Source: Pseudomonas iridis | GTDB lineage: Bacteria; Pseudomonadota; Gammaproteobacteria; Pseudomonadales; Pseudomonadaceae | Assembly (NCBI RefSeq): GCF_017980685.1 | Contig: NZ_JACXXO010000009.1 | Location: forward strand, 153,307-217,306 | Direction of reading: 5' to 3' | Length of the DNA: 64,000 nt | Shown here: positions 32,676 through 41,595 of the stretch, one piece after another | Position numbering within the stretch: the first letter of the stretch is position 1 | Layout: each line of letters opens with the position of its first letter | Notes under the pieces: model-generated | What the model saw: the letters and a program-made list of their open reading frames with translations, nothing else | Database searches by the model: none | Told to the model about the DNA's origin: nothing | Position numbers and translations under genes: made by a program

Positions 32676-34004
32676 TCAGCGCAACATGCCGCTGCCGTAA
32701 CCCTTCAGGTTGGCTTTCTTCATCAGGGATTCGTACTGGTGCGAAACGAGGTGCGATTGTACTTGGGACATGAAGTCCATCACAACCACGACCACGATCA
32801 GCAACGAGGTCCCGCCAAGGTAGAACGGAACGTTTGCCGCAACCACCAGGAACTGGGGCAACAGACATACGGCCGTCATATATAGAGCACCGAACAGGGT
32901 CAAACGGGTCAGAACGCCATCAATGTAGCGCGCCGACTGCTCGCCCGGACGGATACCCGGAATAAAGGCACCGGACTTCTTCAGGTTTTCCGCTACGTCT
33001 TTCGGATTGAACATCAACGCCGTATAGAAGAAGCAGAAGAAAATAATCCCTGCACTAAACAGCAGAATATTCAACGGCTGACCAGGAGCGATCGACTGCG
33101 AGATGTCCTGCAACCAGCCCAAACCTTCAGACTGACCGAACCAGGTACCCAACGAAGCCGGGAACAGCAAAATGCTGCTCGCGAAAATAGCCGGAATAAC
33201 ACCGGCCATGTTCACCTTCAGCGGCAAGTGGCTAGTCTGCGCAGCGAAGACCTTACGGCCCTGCTGACGCTTGGCGTAGTGAACAGCAATACGACGCTGA
33301 CCACGCTCAATGAACACCACAAAACCGATAATCGCTACTGCCAGCAAACCGATCGCAACAAGGGCAAAAATGTTGATGTCACCCTGACGCGCAGACTCGA
33401 AAGACTGCCCGATCGCTCTCGGAAGACCGGCGACGATACCTGCGAAAATCAACATCGAGATACCGTTGCCAACACCACGCTCAGTAATCTGCTCACCCAG
33501 CCACATCATGAACATCGCACCAGCCACAAAAGTGGATACCGCGACGAAATGGAAGCCAAAGTCACCAGTGAACGATACGCCCTGCCCCGCCAGACCAATG
33601 GACATGCCAATAGCCTGAACGAGAGCGAGAACGACAGTGCCGTAGCGGGTGTACTGAGCAATCTTGCGACGCCCAGCTTCACCTTCCTTCTTCAACTGTT
33701 CCAACTGCGGGCTGACGGCTGTCATCAGTTGCATGATGATCGATGCCGAAATGTACGGCATGATCCCCAGTGCAAAGATGCTCATCCTTTCCAGCGCGCC
33801 GCCGGAGAACATGTTGAACAAGCTAAGAATGGTCCCCTCATTCTGTCGAAACAGTTCTGCGAGTCGGTCCGGGTTAATACCTGGAACCGGGATGTGTGCG
33901 CCTATTCGGTAGACGATAATCGCCAGGAACAGAAAACGCAGACGAGCCCAGAGTTCAGACATACCGCCTTTGCCGAGCGCAGAGAGAGCACCTTGCTTAG
34001 CCAT
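32676..34004 (-). CDS. secY: Protein translocase subunit SecY
   Basis: The protein is 442 residues with ten membrane helices, starting MAKQGALSALGKGGMSELWA. The plug and pore region PGINPDRLAELFRQ follows helix 1. The cytoplasmic loop VFIERGQRRIAVHYAKRQQG and the C-terminal loop around QSHLVSHQYESLMKKANLKG, which bind SecA or ribosome, are present. It forms the channel with SecE (encoded at 59407) and SecG. It abuts rplO with no intergenic base, so translation is coupled to L15 in the spc operon. Confidence 0.98.
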   Translation of the reverse strand: MAKQGALSALGKGGMSELWARLRFLFLAIIVYRIGAHIPVPGINPDRLAELFRQNEGTILSLFNMFSGGALERMSIFALGIMPYISASIIMQLMTAVSPQLEQLKKEGEAGRRKIAQYTRYGTVVLALVQAIGMSIGLAGQGVSFTGDFGFHFVAVSTFVAGAMFMMWLGEQITERGVGNGISMLIFAGIVAGLPRAIGQSFESARQGDINIFALVAIGLLAVAIIGFVVFIERGQRRIAVHYAKRQQGRKVFAAQTSHLPLKVNMAGVIPAIFASSILLFPASLGTWFGQSEGLGWLQDISQSIAPGQPLNILLFSAGIIFFCFFYTALMFNPKDVAENLKKSGAFIPGIRPGEQSARYIDGVLTRLTLFGALYMTAVCLLPQFLVVAANVPFYLGGTSLLIVVVVVMDFMSQVQSHLVSHQYESLMKKANLKGYGSGMLR

Positions 34005-34442
34005 TTATTCCTCGAACTTGCCGCCAGCTGCTTCGATAGCCGAACGCGCACCTTTGGTGGCGCCGATTCCCTTGCCGATAGTGACAGCGCGAGTCACTTC
34101 ACCGGACAGCATGATTTTCACACGCTGTACGTTGACGTTAATCACGTTGGCATCTTTCAGGGACTGCACAGTGACGATGTCGCCTTCCACTTTAGCCAGC
34201 TCGGACAGACGCACTTCTGCGCGATCCATAGCCTTCAGGGAAACGAAACCGAACTTCGGCAGGCGACGATGCAGCGGCTGTTGACCGCCTTCAAAGCCTG
34301 GAGCAATGGTGCCACCGGAGCGGGAGGTCTGACCTTTGTGGCCGCGGCCACCAGTCTTACCCAAACCGCTACCGATACCACGGCCCGGACGATGCTTTTC
34401 ACGACGGGAACCCGGCGCTGGACTCAGATCATTGAGTTTCAT
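34005..34442 (-). CDS. rplO: 50S ribosomal protein L15
   Basis: The protein is 145 residues starting MKLNDLSPAPGSRREKHRPG with the long glycine and arginine-rich N-terminal extension (GRGHKGQTSRSGG) that threads into 23S rRNA. A globular domain follows (VQSLKDANVINVNVQRVKIM). It is three bases after rpmD and directly touches secY, as usual for the spc operon. Confidence 0.98.
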   Translation of the reverse strand: MKLNDLSPAPGSRREKHRPGRGIGSGLGKTGGRGHKGQTSRSGGTIAPGFEGGQQPLHRRLPKFGFVSLKAMDRAEVRLSELAKVEGDIVTVQSLKDANVINVNVQRVKIMLSGEVTRAVTIGKGIGATKGARSAIEAAGGKFEE

Positions 34443-34445
34443 CGA

Positions 34446-34622
34446 TTAACCCTCGACACGCAGCATGTAGTAAGCCTTGTTGATCATCCCGCGATTCTCG
34501 GGAGTATCCTGGACTTCTACAGTGTGACCGATGCGACGCAGACCCAGACCCTTAACGCACAATTTGTGGTTAGGGATGCGGCCGGTCATGCTTTTGATCA
34601 GCGTTACTTTAACGGTAGCCAT
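34446..34622 (-). CDS. rpmD: 50S ribosomal protein L30
   Basis: The protein is 58 residues, [20 protein letters not shown] at the start and [12 protein letters not shown] at the end. The central [18 protein letters not shown] is the conserved core. It lies between rpsE (two-base gap) and rplO (three-base gap), in the standard spc order. The frame is complete from ATG at 34622 to TAA at 34446. Confidence 0.97.
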
Positions 34623-34624
34623 GA

Positions 34625-35125
34625 TCAGAAGATCTCCTTGACGGTCAAGCCACGCTTGGCGGCAATAGACTCAGGAGATTGCATAGCTTTCAGACCCTTG
34701 AAAGTGGCGTGAACCACGTTTACAGGGTTAGTCGAGCCGTAGCACTTGGCCAGAACGTTCTGAACGCCAGCAACTTCGAGGACAGCACGCATAGCGCCAC
34801 CAGCGATGATACCGGTACCTTCAGAAGCAGGCTGCATGTACACCTTCGAAGCGCCGTGAGCGGACTTCATTGCGTACTGCAGAGTGGTGCCGTTCAGGTC
34901 AACTTGAATCATGTTGCGGCGAGCAGCTTCCATTGCCTTCTGGATCGCAGCAGGCACTTCACGTGACTTGCCACGGCCGAAGCCAACACGCCCTTTACCA
35001 TCACCAACCACGGTCAACGCGGTGAAAGTGAAGATACGGCCGCCTTTAACGGTTTTGGCTACGCGGTTAACTTGAACCAGCTTCTCAATGTAGCCTTCGT
35101 CGCGCTTTTGGTCGTTATTTGACAT
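34625..35125 (-). CDS. rpsE: 30S ribosomal protein S5
   Basis: The protein is 166 residues starting [20 protein letters not shown]. The double-stranded RNA-binding part holds [20 protein letters not shown] with [20 protein letters not shown]. The GKGR loop, where spectinomycin-resistance changes arise, looks wild type. S5 helps decoding accuracy with S4 and S12. It lies three bases after rplR. Confidence 0.98.
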
Positions 35126-35128
35126 AAC

Positions 35129-35479
35129 TTAGAACTCCAGCCCAGCTTCACGAGCAGCATCAGCCAGCGCTTTAACGCGGCCGTGATACTTGAAGCCAGA
35201 GCGGTCGAAAGCCACTTGCGAGACGCCAGCGGCCTTAGCACGCGTAGCGACCAGCTGGCCAACCTTTGTGGCCGCGTCGATGTTGCCAGTGGCACCATCA
35301 CGCAGTTCTTTATCCAAAGTCGAGGCGCTTGCCAGGACTTTGTTGCCGTCGGCCGAGATGACCTGGGCGTAGATGTGCTGCGACGAGCGGAACACGCAGA
35401 GACGCACGACTTCGAGTTCGTGCATTTTCAGGCGTGCTTTGCGAGCGCGACGCAGTCGAGTAACTTTTTTGTCGGTCAT
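35129..35479 (-). CDS. rplR: 50S ribosomal protein L18
   Basis: The protein is 116 residues starting MTDKKVTRLRRARKARLKMH, then VVRLCVFRSSQHIYAQVISA and the conserved end VAFDRSGFKYHGRVKALADA. L18 binds 5S rRNA together with L5 (rplE) and L25. It is ten bases after rplF and three before rpsE in the spc operon. Confidence 0.98.
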   Translation of the reverse strand: MTDKKVTRLRRARKARLKMHELEVVRLCVFRSSQHIYAQVISADGNKVLASASTLDKELRDGATGNIDAATKVGQLVATRAKAAGVSQVAFDRSGFKYHGRVKALADAAREAGLEF

Positions 35480-35489
35480 TTGCTATGCC

Positions 35490-36023
35490 CTACTTCTTCT
35501 TGGCTTCTTTACGACGGACGACTTCGTCCGCGTAGCGCACACCTTTGCCTTTGTACGGCTCTGGTGGACGGAAGTCGCGGATCTCAGCGGCCACTTGACC
35601 TACCAGCTGCTTATCGATGCCCTTGATCAGGATATCGGTCTGGCTAGGAGTCTCAGCGGTGATGCCTTCCGGCAGTTCGTAATCCACTGGGTGCGAGAAG
35701 CCAAGGGCAAGGTTCAAAACCGTGCCTTTTGCTTGCGCTTTGTAACCAACACCGACCAGCTGGAGCTTACGCTCGAAGCCTTGGCTTACGCCTTGGACCA
35801 TGTTGTTTACCAACGCACGCGTGGTACCGGCCATTGCGCGAGTTTGTTGATCGCCATTGCGAGCAGCGAAACGCAGCTCACCAGCTTCTTCAACAATCTC
35901 AACGGACGAATGGATGTTCAGTTCAAGAGTGCCCTTGGCACCCTTCACCGAAAGCTGTTGGCCTGCGAATTTTACTTCGACACCGGCTGGCAGCTTAACG
36001 GGGTTCTTAGCGACGCGAGACAT
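35490..36023 (-). CDS. rplF: 50S ribosomal protein L6
   Basis: The protein is 177 residues made of two similar L6 domains. The start is MSRVAKNPVKLPAGVEVKFA and the C-terminal signature is FRPPEPYKGKGVRYADEVVR. L6 lies at the factor-binding base near the sarcin-ricin loop; changes in its second domain give aminoglycoside effects, and none is evident. It is 12 bp after rpsH. Confidence 0.98.
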   Translation of the reverse strand: MSRVAKNPVKLPAGVEVKFAGQQLSVKGAKGTLELNIHSSVEIVEEAGELRFAARNGDQQTRAMAGTTRALVNNMVQGVSQGFERKLQLVGVGYKAQAKGTVLNLALGFSHPVDYELPEGITAETPSQTDILIKGIDKQLVGQVAAEIRDFRPPEPYKGKGVRYADEVVRRKEAKKK

Positions 36024-36035
36024 GCTTATCCCCCC

Positions 36036-36428
36036 TTAGAACACAGTGCAAAGAACTTCGCCGCCGACACCGGCAGCGCGCGCAGCACGATCCGTCATCA
36101 CACCTTTGTTGGTGGAGACGATAGACACGCCAAGACCGCCACGAACTTTCGGCAGATCTTCAACGGACTTGTACTGACGCAGGCCTGGACGACTAACGCG
36201 CTTCACTTCTTCGATAACCGGACGGCCTTCGAAGTACTTCAGCGAGATGGACAACGACGGCTTAGCGTCGGTGGTGATCTGAAAATCCGCGATGTAACCT
36301 TCGTCCTTCAGGACTTTTGCTACAGCCACCTTCAGCGTGGAAGACGGCATGCTTACGACAGACTTTTCAGCCATCTGGGCATTACGGATTCGAGTTAGCA
36401 TGTCCGCTAACGGGTCCTGCATACTCAT
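36036..36428 (-). CDS. rpsH: 30S ribosomal protein S8
   Basis: The protein is 130 residues starting MSMQDPLADMLTRIRNAQMA and ending ARAAGVGGEVLCTVF. S8 binds helix 21 of 16S rRNA. In E. coli S8 represses the spc operon by binding mRNA near rplE. Here the gene is separated from rpsN by 209 bp with two hairpins, which is unusual for this packed operon and could be a control point for the genes from rpsH onward. Confidence 0.98.
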   Translation of the reverse strand: MSMQDPLADMLTRIRNAQMAEKSVVSMPSSTLKVAVAKVLKDEGYIADFQITTDAKPSLSISLKYFEGRPVIEEVKRVSRPGLRQYKSVEDLPKVRGGLGVSIVSTNKGVMTDRAARAAGVGGEVLCTVF

Positions 36429-36498
36429 GGGCTAGACGCTCCTAATACAGAAAAATTAGCCTTGCGGCTACTACTTGTCGCCGAGAACTTCCGGGCAT

Positions 36499-36524
36499 GA
36501 AAAACACGGGCTCAGGCGAGCCGG
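36499..36524 (-). terminator. Terminator-like hairpin (possible attenuator) between rpsN and rpsH
   Basis: GGCTC at 36509-36513 pairs with GAGCC at 36518-36522. On the minus strand the stem is followed by CGTGTTTTTC, a recognisable U-tract. It lies inside the spc operon, so full termination would cut off the essential genes from rpsH to rpmJ. Partial or regulated termination is more likely. Confidence 0.6.
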
Positions 36525-36548
36525 TCATTCTAGACACACCCCAGAAAT

Positions 36549-36576
36549 GAATCAAGCCCCAAAAGGGGCTTGATTC
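36549..36576 (-). other. Perfect 12-bp stem with four-base loop upstream of the rpsN/rpsH attenuator
   Basis: GAATCAAGCCCC at 36549-36560 and GGGGCTTGATTC at 36565-36576 are perfectly complementary across AAAA. There is no T-run on the minus strand side. In transcription order it comes before the terminator-like hairpin at 36499-36524. Confidence 0.75.
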
Positions 36577-36637
36577 AAATTCAAGACCACCGATAGTCAG
36601 ATTCTTGCAAACCCGACCATCGAGGCTTTGACAGCGA

Positions 36638-36943
36638 TTACCAGCTGGCTTTAACCAGACCTGGAACGTCACCACGCATTGCAGCTTCACGCAGCTTGTT
36701 ACGGCCAAGGCCGAACTTGCGGTAAACGCCGTGCGGACGACCAGTCAGGCGGCAACGGTTACGCATGCGCGAAGCGCTTGCGTCACGTGGTTGCTTCTGC
36801 AGAGCTACGGTAGCTTCCCAACGCGCTTCTGGACTTGCGTTCAGATCAACGATGATAGCTTTCAGCGCTGCACGCTTGGTGGCGTACTTGGCAACAGTGA
36901 GCTGACGCTTCAGCTCACGGTTTTTCATGCTCTTCTTGGCCAT
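36638..36943 (-). CDS. rpsN: 30S ribosomal protein S14 (zinc-free form)
   Basis: The protein is 101 residues from the ATG at 36943 ([20 protein letters not shown]). The end is [20 protein letters not shown] followed by [17 protein letters not shown]. The paired CxxC zinc motif of short S14 is absent, so this is the long zinc-independent type. It is 13 bp after rplE. The 209-bp gap that follows is discussed with rpsH. Confidence 0.98.
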
Positions 36944-36956
36944 TTTCCTACTCCAA

Positions 36957-37496
36957 TCAGTTGCGGAACGGGAATTTGAAAGCACGCAGCAGAGCGCGGC
37001 CTTCATCATCGTTCTTGGCAGTGGTGGTCAGGGTAATGTCCAGACCGCGGAGAGCATCGATCTTGTCGTAGTCGATTTCCGGGAAAATGATCTGCTCTTT
37101 TACGCCCATGCTGTAGTTACCACGACCATCGAAGGACTTGGCATTCAGGCCGCGGAAGTCGCGAACCCGAGGCAGGGAGATCGACAGCAGACGATCCAGG
37201 AACTCATACATACGCTCACGGCGCAGAGTCACCTTGACACCGATCGGCCATCCTTCGCGGACTTTAAAGCCAGCGATGGATTTACGAGCGTAGGTCACAA
37301 CGACTTTTTGGCCGGTGATCTTTTCCAGGTCAGCAACAGCGTGCTCGATGACTTTTTTGTCGCCGATCGCTTCGCCCAGACCCATGTTCAGGGTGATTTT
37401 GGTAACGCGCGGAACTTCCATCACGTTCGAAAGCTTAAGTTCTTCCTTAAGCTTCGGAGCGATTTCCTTCCGGTAAATCTCTTTTAGTCGTGCCAT
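36957..37496 (-). CDS. rplE: 50S ribosomal protein L5
   Basis: The protein is 179 residues starting [20 protein letters not shown], with [20 protein letters not shown] and the C-terminal [21 protein letters not shown]5 binds 5S rRNA and contacts the P-site tRNA and the S13 bridge. It lies 20 bp after rplX. In enterobacteria the S8 repressor site overlaps the rplE start; I could not judge whether the same fold exists here. Confidence 0.98.
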
Positions 37497-37516
37497 GGTC
37501 TTCTACCTAGCAGTGT

Positions 37517-37831
37517 TCAAGCATCAACCGCTTTTTGGGTCGACTTGAAGACACGAATTTTCTTACCTTCTTCTACTTTGAAACCAACGCGGTCAGCCTT
37601 GTTGGTTTCGCCATTGAAGATGGCTACGTTAGAAGCGTGCAGTGGCGCTTCTTTCTCGACGATACCGCCTTGTACGCCCGACATCGGGTTAGGCTTGGTA
37701 TGACGCTTGACCAGGTTCAGACCACCAACAACCAGACGGTTGTCAGCAAGAACCTTCAGCACCTTACCGCGCTTACCTTTGTCTTTGCCGGCGATCACGA
37801 TGATCTCGTCGTCACGACGAATCTTTTGCAT
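37517..37831 (-). CDS. rplX: 50S ribosomal protein L24
   Basis: The protein is 104 residues with the KOW motif near the start (MQKIRRDDEIIVIAGKDKGK) and the conserved VKRHTKPNPMSGVQGGIVEK. L24 starts large-subunit assembly and sits by the exit tunnel. It lies 11 bp after rplN in the spc operon. Confidence 0.98.
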   Translation of the reverse strand: MQKIRRDDEIIVIAGKDKGKRGKVLKVLADNRLVVGGLNLVKRHTKPNPMSGVQGGIVEKEAPLHASNVAIFNGETNKADRVGFKVEEGKKIRVFKSTQKAVDA

Positions 37832-37842
37832 GTCGGATCTCC

Positions 37843-38211
37843 TTACAGCACTTCTGGGGCGAGCGAGACGATCTTCATGAACTTCTCAGTACGAAGTTCA
37901 CGGGTCACTGGCCCAAAGATACGGGTGCCGATCGGCTCTTGCTTGTTGTTCAGAAGAACAGCAGCGTTGCCATCAAAGCGGATAATGGAGCCATCAGCAC
38001 GACGTACGCCGTGACGAGTGCGGACTACAACAGCAGTCATCACCTGGCCTTTTTTCACCTTACCGCGAGGAATTGCTTCCTTCACGGTAACTTTGATGAT
38101 GTCACCGATACCAGCGTAACGACGATGGGAGCCACCCAGCACCTTGATGCACATAACACGGCGAGCGCCGCTGTTATCGGCCACATCGAGCATGGATTGA
38201 GTCTGAATCAT
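37843..38211 (-). CDS. rplN: 50S ribosomal protein L14
   Basis: The protein is 122 residues starting MIQTQSMLDVADNSGARRVM and containing GDIIKVTVKEAIPRGKVKKG. The last part, PVTRELRTEKFMKIVSLAPE, matches the conserved L14 end. It forms the B8 bridge to the small subunit. It begins the spc operon, 23 bp after rpsQ, with no terminator between, so S10 read-through is expected. Confidence 0.98.
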   Translation of the reverse strand: MIQTQSMLDVADNSGARRVMCIKVLGGSHRRYAGIGDIIKVTVKEAIPRGKVKKGQVMTAVVVRTRHGVRRADGSIIRFDGNAAVLLNNKQEPIGTRIFGPVTRELRTEKFMKIVSLAPEVL

Positions 38212-38234
38212 ATAATTTCTCCGACCCCTAGTCC

Positions 38235-38501
38235 TTAGACTTCCACAGCGCGTTCGAGAACATCAACCAGTGCCCAAGACTTGGTCTTGGCCATCGGACG
38301 AGTTTCACGAATAGTGACTTTGTCGCCGATATGGCACTGATTGGTTTCGTCGTGCGCGTGCAGCTTAGTCGAACGCTTAACATATTTACCGTAGATCGGG
38401 TGCTTAACGCGACGCTCGATCAGAACGGTGATGGTTTTGTCCATCTTGTCGCTGACAACACGGCCAGTCAGCGTACGGACAGTTTTTTCGGCTTCAGCCA
38501 T
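38235..38501 (-). CDS. rpsQ: 30S ribosomal protein S17
   Basis: The protein is 88 residues from the ATG at 38501 (MAEAEKTVRTLTGRVVSDKM). A GTG two codons upstream would add MI, but it overlaps the rpmC stop and is not needed. Conserved parts are KTITVLIERRVKHPIYGKYV and GDKVTIRETRPMAKTKSW, the OB-fold that binds 16S rRNA. It is the last gene of the S10 operon. Confidence 0.97.
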   Translation of the reverse strand: MAEAEKTVRTLTGRVVSDKMDKTITVLIERRVKHPIYGKYVKRSTKLHAHDETNQCHIGDKVTIRETRPMAKTKSWALVDVLERAVEV

Positions 38502-38503
38502 GA

Positions 38504-38695
38504 TCACTTACCTGCCTGCTGGTTAAGCACAGTCTTCACGCGAGCGATGTCACGCTTAACTTGCGAGAGCAGATGAGACTGCCCCAACTGGCCAGTTGCT
38601 TTCTGCATACGCAGATTGAACTGGTCGCGCAGCAAGCCGAGCAATTGCTCGTTCAGCTGCTGTGCGGATTTTTCACGAAGTTCATTCGCTTTCAT
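38504..38695 (-). CDS. rpmC: 50S ribosomal protein L29
   Basis: The protein is 63 residues, [20 protein letters not shown] at the start and VLNQQAGK at the end, forming the two-helix hairpin of L29. The ATG at 38695 shares one base with the rplP stop (TGATG), so the two are translationally coupled. L29 lies beside the tunnel exit next to L23 and contacts trigger factor and SRP. Confidence 0.97.
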
Positions 38696-39108
38696 CACAT
38701 CACCGTCCGTTTAACAAAGGCGGTGGCGAGCGGCAGCTTTGCAGCAGCCAGGGCAAAAGCCTCACGCGCCAGCTCTTCAGTTACACCCTCGATTTCATAC
38801 AGGACTTTGCCTGGCTGAATCTGGGCTACCCAGTATTCCACGTTACCCTTACCTTTACCCATCCGAACTTCGAGGGGCTTTTTGGAAATCGGCTTGTCCG
38901 GGAATACACGGATCCAGATCTTGCCGCCACGTTTAACGTGACGGGTCAGAGCACGACGCGCTGACTCGATCTGACGAGCGGTGAGACGACCACGAGCTAC
39001 AGACTTCAGCGCGAACTCGCCGAAGCTGACTTTGCTACCGCGCTGAGCCAGGCCACGGTTGTGACCTGTCATCTGCTTGCGGAACTTCGTACGCTTAGGT
39101 TGCAACAT
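38695..39108 (-). CDS. rplP: 50S ribosomal protein L16
   Basis: The protein is 137 residues starting [20 protein letters not shown]. The arginine-rich RIDE-like core [20 protein letters not shown] and the loop [20 protein letters not shown], which supports the A-site tRNA, are present. The arginine hydroxylated by YcfD in E. coli falls near the conserved MGKGKG loop. It is 12 bp after rpsC. Confidence 0.98.
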
Positions 39109-39120
39109 TTGGCGTACCCC

Positions 39121-39807
39121 TTACTTAGCAGCTTTTTTACGAGGCGCTGGTGCTTGTGGTTTCAGTTCTTCTTGGCGACCACCAATTACTTCGCCTTTGA
39201 AGATCCAAACCTTTACACCGATCACACCGTAAGTGGTGTGAGCTTCGTAGTTGGCATAGTCGATGTCGGCACGCAGGGTGTGCAATGGCACACGCCCTTC
39301 GCGATACCATTCAGTACGTGCGATTTCAGCACCGCCGAGACGACCGCTCACTTGGATTTTGATGCCTTTGGCACCAATGCGCATGGCGTTCTGAACAGCG
39401 CGCTTCATAGCGCGACGGAACATTACGCGACGCTCCAGCTGCTGAGCTACGCTCTGCGCAACCAGCATACCGTCGAGCTCCGGCTTGCGGATCTCTTCGA
39501 TATTGATGTGCACAGGCACACCCATTTGCTTGGTCAGGTCCTGACGCAGTTTCTCAACATCTTCACCTTTCTTCCCGATAACGATACCTGGACGAGCAGT
39601 GTGGATGGTGATACGTGCAGTTTGCGCCGGACGATGGATATCGATACGGCTTACGGACGCGCTTTTTAGTTTGTCTTGGAGATACTCACGCACCTTCAGA
39701 TCAGCGAACAAATAGTCCGCATAAGTCCGACCGTCTGCGTACCAGACGGAGGTGTGCTCCTTGACGATTCCCAGGCGAATGCCAATGGGATGTACTTTCT
39801 GACCCAT
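39121..39807 (-). CDS. rpsC: 30S ribosomal protein S3
   Basis: The protein is 228 residues from the ATG at 39807 ([20 protein letters not shown]). The KH domain holds [20 protein letters not shown] (GxxG loop). The C-terminal domain contains [21 protein letters not shown]3 lines the mRNA entry and has helicase-like activity with S4 and S5. A longer upstream start would add 28 residues of overlapping rplV sequence and is rejected. It is 13 bp after rplV. Confidence 0.98.
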
Positions 39808-39820
39808 CTCTTCGACTCCG

Positions 39821-40153
39821 TTACTTGTCAGCAACCTTGACAGTGATATGGCAAGACCGCTTGACGATGCGATCAGCACGGCCTTTGGCACGTGGCATGA
39901 TGCGCTTCAGCGAACGCCCTTCGTTGACGAAAACGGTGCTGACCTTCAGGTCATCAACGTCTGCGCCTTCGTTATGCTCGGCGTTGGCTACGGCCGACTC
40001 CAGCACTTTCTTCATGATCTCGGCGGCTTTCTTACTGCTGAAAGCCAACAAGTTGAGCGCTTCGCCCACCTTCTTCCCGCGAATCTGGTCGGCGACCAAG
40101 CGGGCTTTCTGGGCGGAGATTCGAGCGCCCGACAACTTAGCGGCTACTTCCAT
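39821..40153 (-). CDS. rplV: 50S ribosomal protein L22
   Basis: The protein is 110 residues starting [20 protein letters not shown]. The beta-hairpin reaching into the exit tunnel is [20 protein letters not shown]; its MPRAKGRA tip, where macrolide-resistance deletions arise, is intact. It is 11 bp after rpsS. Confidence 0.98.
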
Positions 40154-40164
40154 TTCCTAACCCC

Positions 40165-40440
40165 TTAACGCTTGGCTTTCTTGTCTGCCACGTGCCCACG
40201 ATAAGTGCGGGTACCGGCAAACTCGCCCAGTTTGTGGCCGACCATGTCTTCGTTAACGAGAACTGGGACGTGTTGACGACCGTTGTGTACTGCGATGGTC
40301 AGACCGACCATTTGTGGCAGGATCATGGAACGACGCGACCAAGTCTTAATTGGTTTGCGATCGTTCTTTTCCGCCGCCACTTCGATCTTCTTCAGTAGGT
40401 GAAGATCAATAAAAGGACCTTTTTTCAGAGAACGTGGCAC
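40165..40440 (-). CDS. rpsS: 30S ribosomal protein S19
   Basis: The protein is 91 residues starting MPRSLKKGPFIDLHLLKKIE and including MVGLTIAVHNGRQHVPVLVN and HKLGEFAGTRTYRGHVADKK. S19 forms a complex with S13 in the small-subunit head. It is 16 bp after rplB. Confidence 0.98.
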   Translation of the reverse strand: MPRSLKKGPFIDLHLLKKIEVAAEKNDRKPIKTWSRRSMILPQMVGLTIAVHNGRQHVPVLVNEDMVGHKLGEFAGTRTYRGHVADKKAKR

Positions 40441-40456
40441 TGTCGTATCCCTCTAT

Positions 40457-41281
40457 TTACTTGCGACGACGGACGATCATTTTGTCGGTACGCTTATTAC
40501 CACGAGTCTTCGCGCCCTTAGTCGGGAAGCCCCATGGCGATACCGGATGACGACCACCAGAGGTACGACCTTCACCACCACCATGTGGGTGGTCAACCGG
40601 GTTCATGGCAACACCACGAACGGTTGGGCGAACGCCACGCCAGCGTTTGGCACCAGCTTTACCCAGCGAACGCAGGCTGTGCTCGGAGTTCGAGACTTCG
40701 CCCAGGGTCGCACGGCATTCAGCCAGGACTTTACGCATTTCACCGGAGCGAAGACGCAGGGTAACGTACACACCTTCACGAGCGATCAGCTGCGCCGAGG
40801 CACCAGCGGAACGAGCGATCTGTGCGCCTTTACCTGGCTTCAATTCGATGCCGTGTACGGTGCTACCAACTGGAATGCTGCGCAGTTGCAACTGGTTGCC
40901 TGGCTTGATCGGAGCCAAAGCACCCGAAATCAGCTGGTCGCCAGCACTCACGCCTTTAGGGGCGATGATGTAACGGCGTTCGCCGTCTGCGTACAACATA
41001 AGAGCAATGTGAGCAGTACGGTTTGGATCGTATTCAATACGCTCAACAGTGGCTGGAATGCCATCTTTGTCGTTGCGACGGAAGTCGACCATACGATAAT
41101 GCTGCTTATGACCACCACCGATGTGACGGGTAGTAATACGGCCATTGTTGTTACGACCACCAGTCTTCGATTTTTTCTCGAGCAGCGGTGCGTGAGGAGC
41201 GCCTTTATGCAGCTCCTGGTTGACCACCTTGACCACAAAACGGCGGCCAGGGGAAGTCGGTTTGCATTTAACGATTGCCAT
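40457..41281 (-). CDS. rplB: 50S ribosomal protein L2
   Basis: The protein is 274 residues starting MAIVKCKPTSPGRRFVVKVV. The conserved peptidyl-transferase-near loop RGVAMNPVDHPHGGGEGRTS is intact, including the essential histidine of the HPHGGGEG segment. L2 is needed for subunit joining and peptide-bond formation. It is 14 bp after rplW. Confidence 0.98.
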   Translation of the reverse strand: MAIVKCKPTSPGRRFVVKVVNQELHKGAPHAPLLEKKSKTGGRNNNGRITTRHIGGGHKQHYRMVDFRRNDKDGIPATVERIEYDPNRTAHIALMLYADGERRYIIAPKGVSAGDQLISGALAPIKPGNQLQLRSIPVGSTVHGIELKPGKGAQIARSAGASAQLIAREGVYVTLRLRSGEMRKVLAECRATLGEVSNSEHSLRSLGKAGAKRWRGVRPTVRGVAMNPVDHPHGGGEGRTSGGRHPVSPWGFPTKGAKTRGNKRTDKMIVRRRK

Positions 41282-41295
41282 GATGCACCCCTTCC

Positions 41296-41595
41296 TTACT
41301 CAGCACTGCTGCTGAAATCGAGATCTTGGCCTGGCTGAAGGGAGATAACTGCCTTCTTCCAGTCATTGCGCTTGCCCAGACCGCGAGCTGTGCGCTTGCT
41401 CTTACCCAGAACGTTCAGGGTAGTAACACGCTCAACTTTCACGCTGAACAGGCTTTCGACGGCCTTCTTGATTTCCAGCTTGGTTGCGTCAGTTGCAACC
41501 TTGAAAACGAACTGGCCCTTCTTGTCAGCCAGAACCGTAGCCTTTTCGGAAACGTGCGGGCCAAGCAGAACTTTAAATACGCGTTCCTGGTTCAT
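41296..41595 (-). CDS. rplW: 50S ribosomal protein L23
   Basis: The protein is 99 residues starting [20 protein letters not shown]. The tunnel-side loop and [20 protein letters not shown] are typical of L23, which docks trigger factor and SRP at the exit. The start overlaps the rplD stop by four bases, so it is coupled to L4. Confidence 0.98.
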
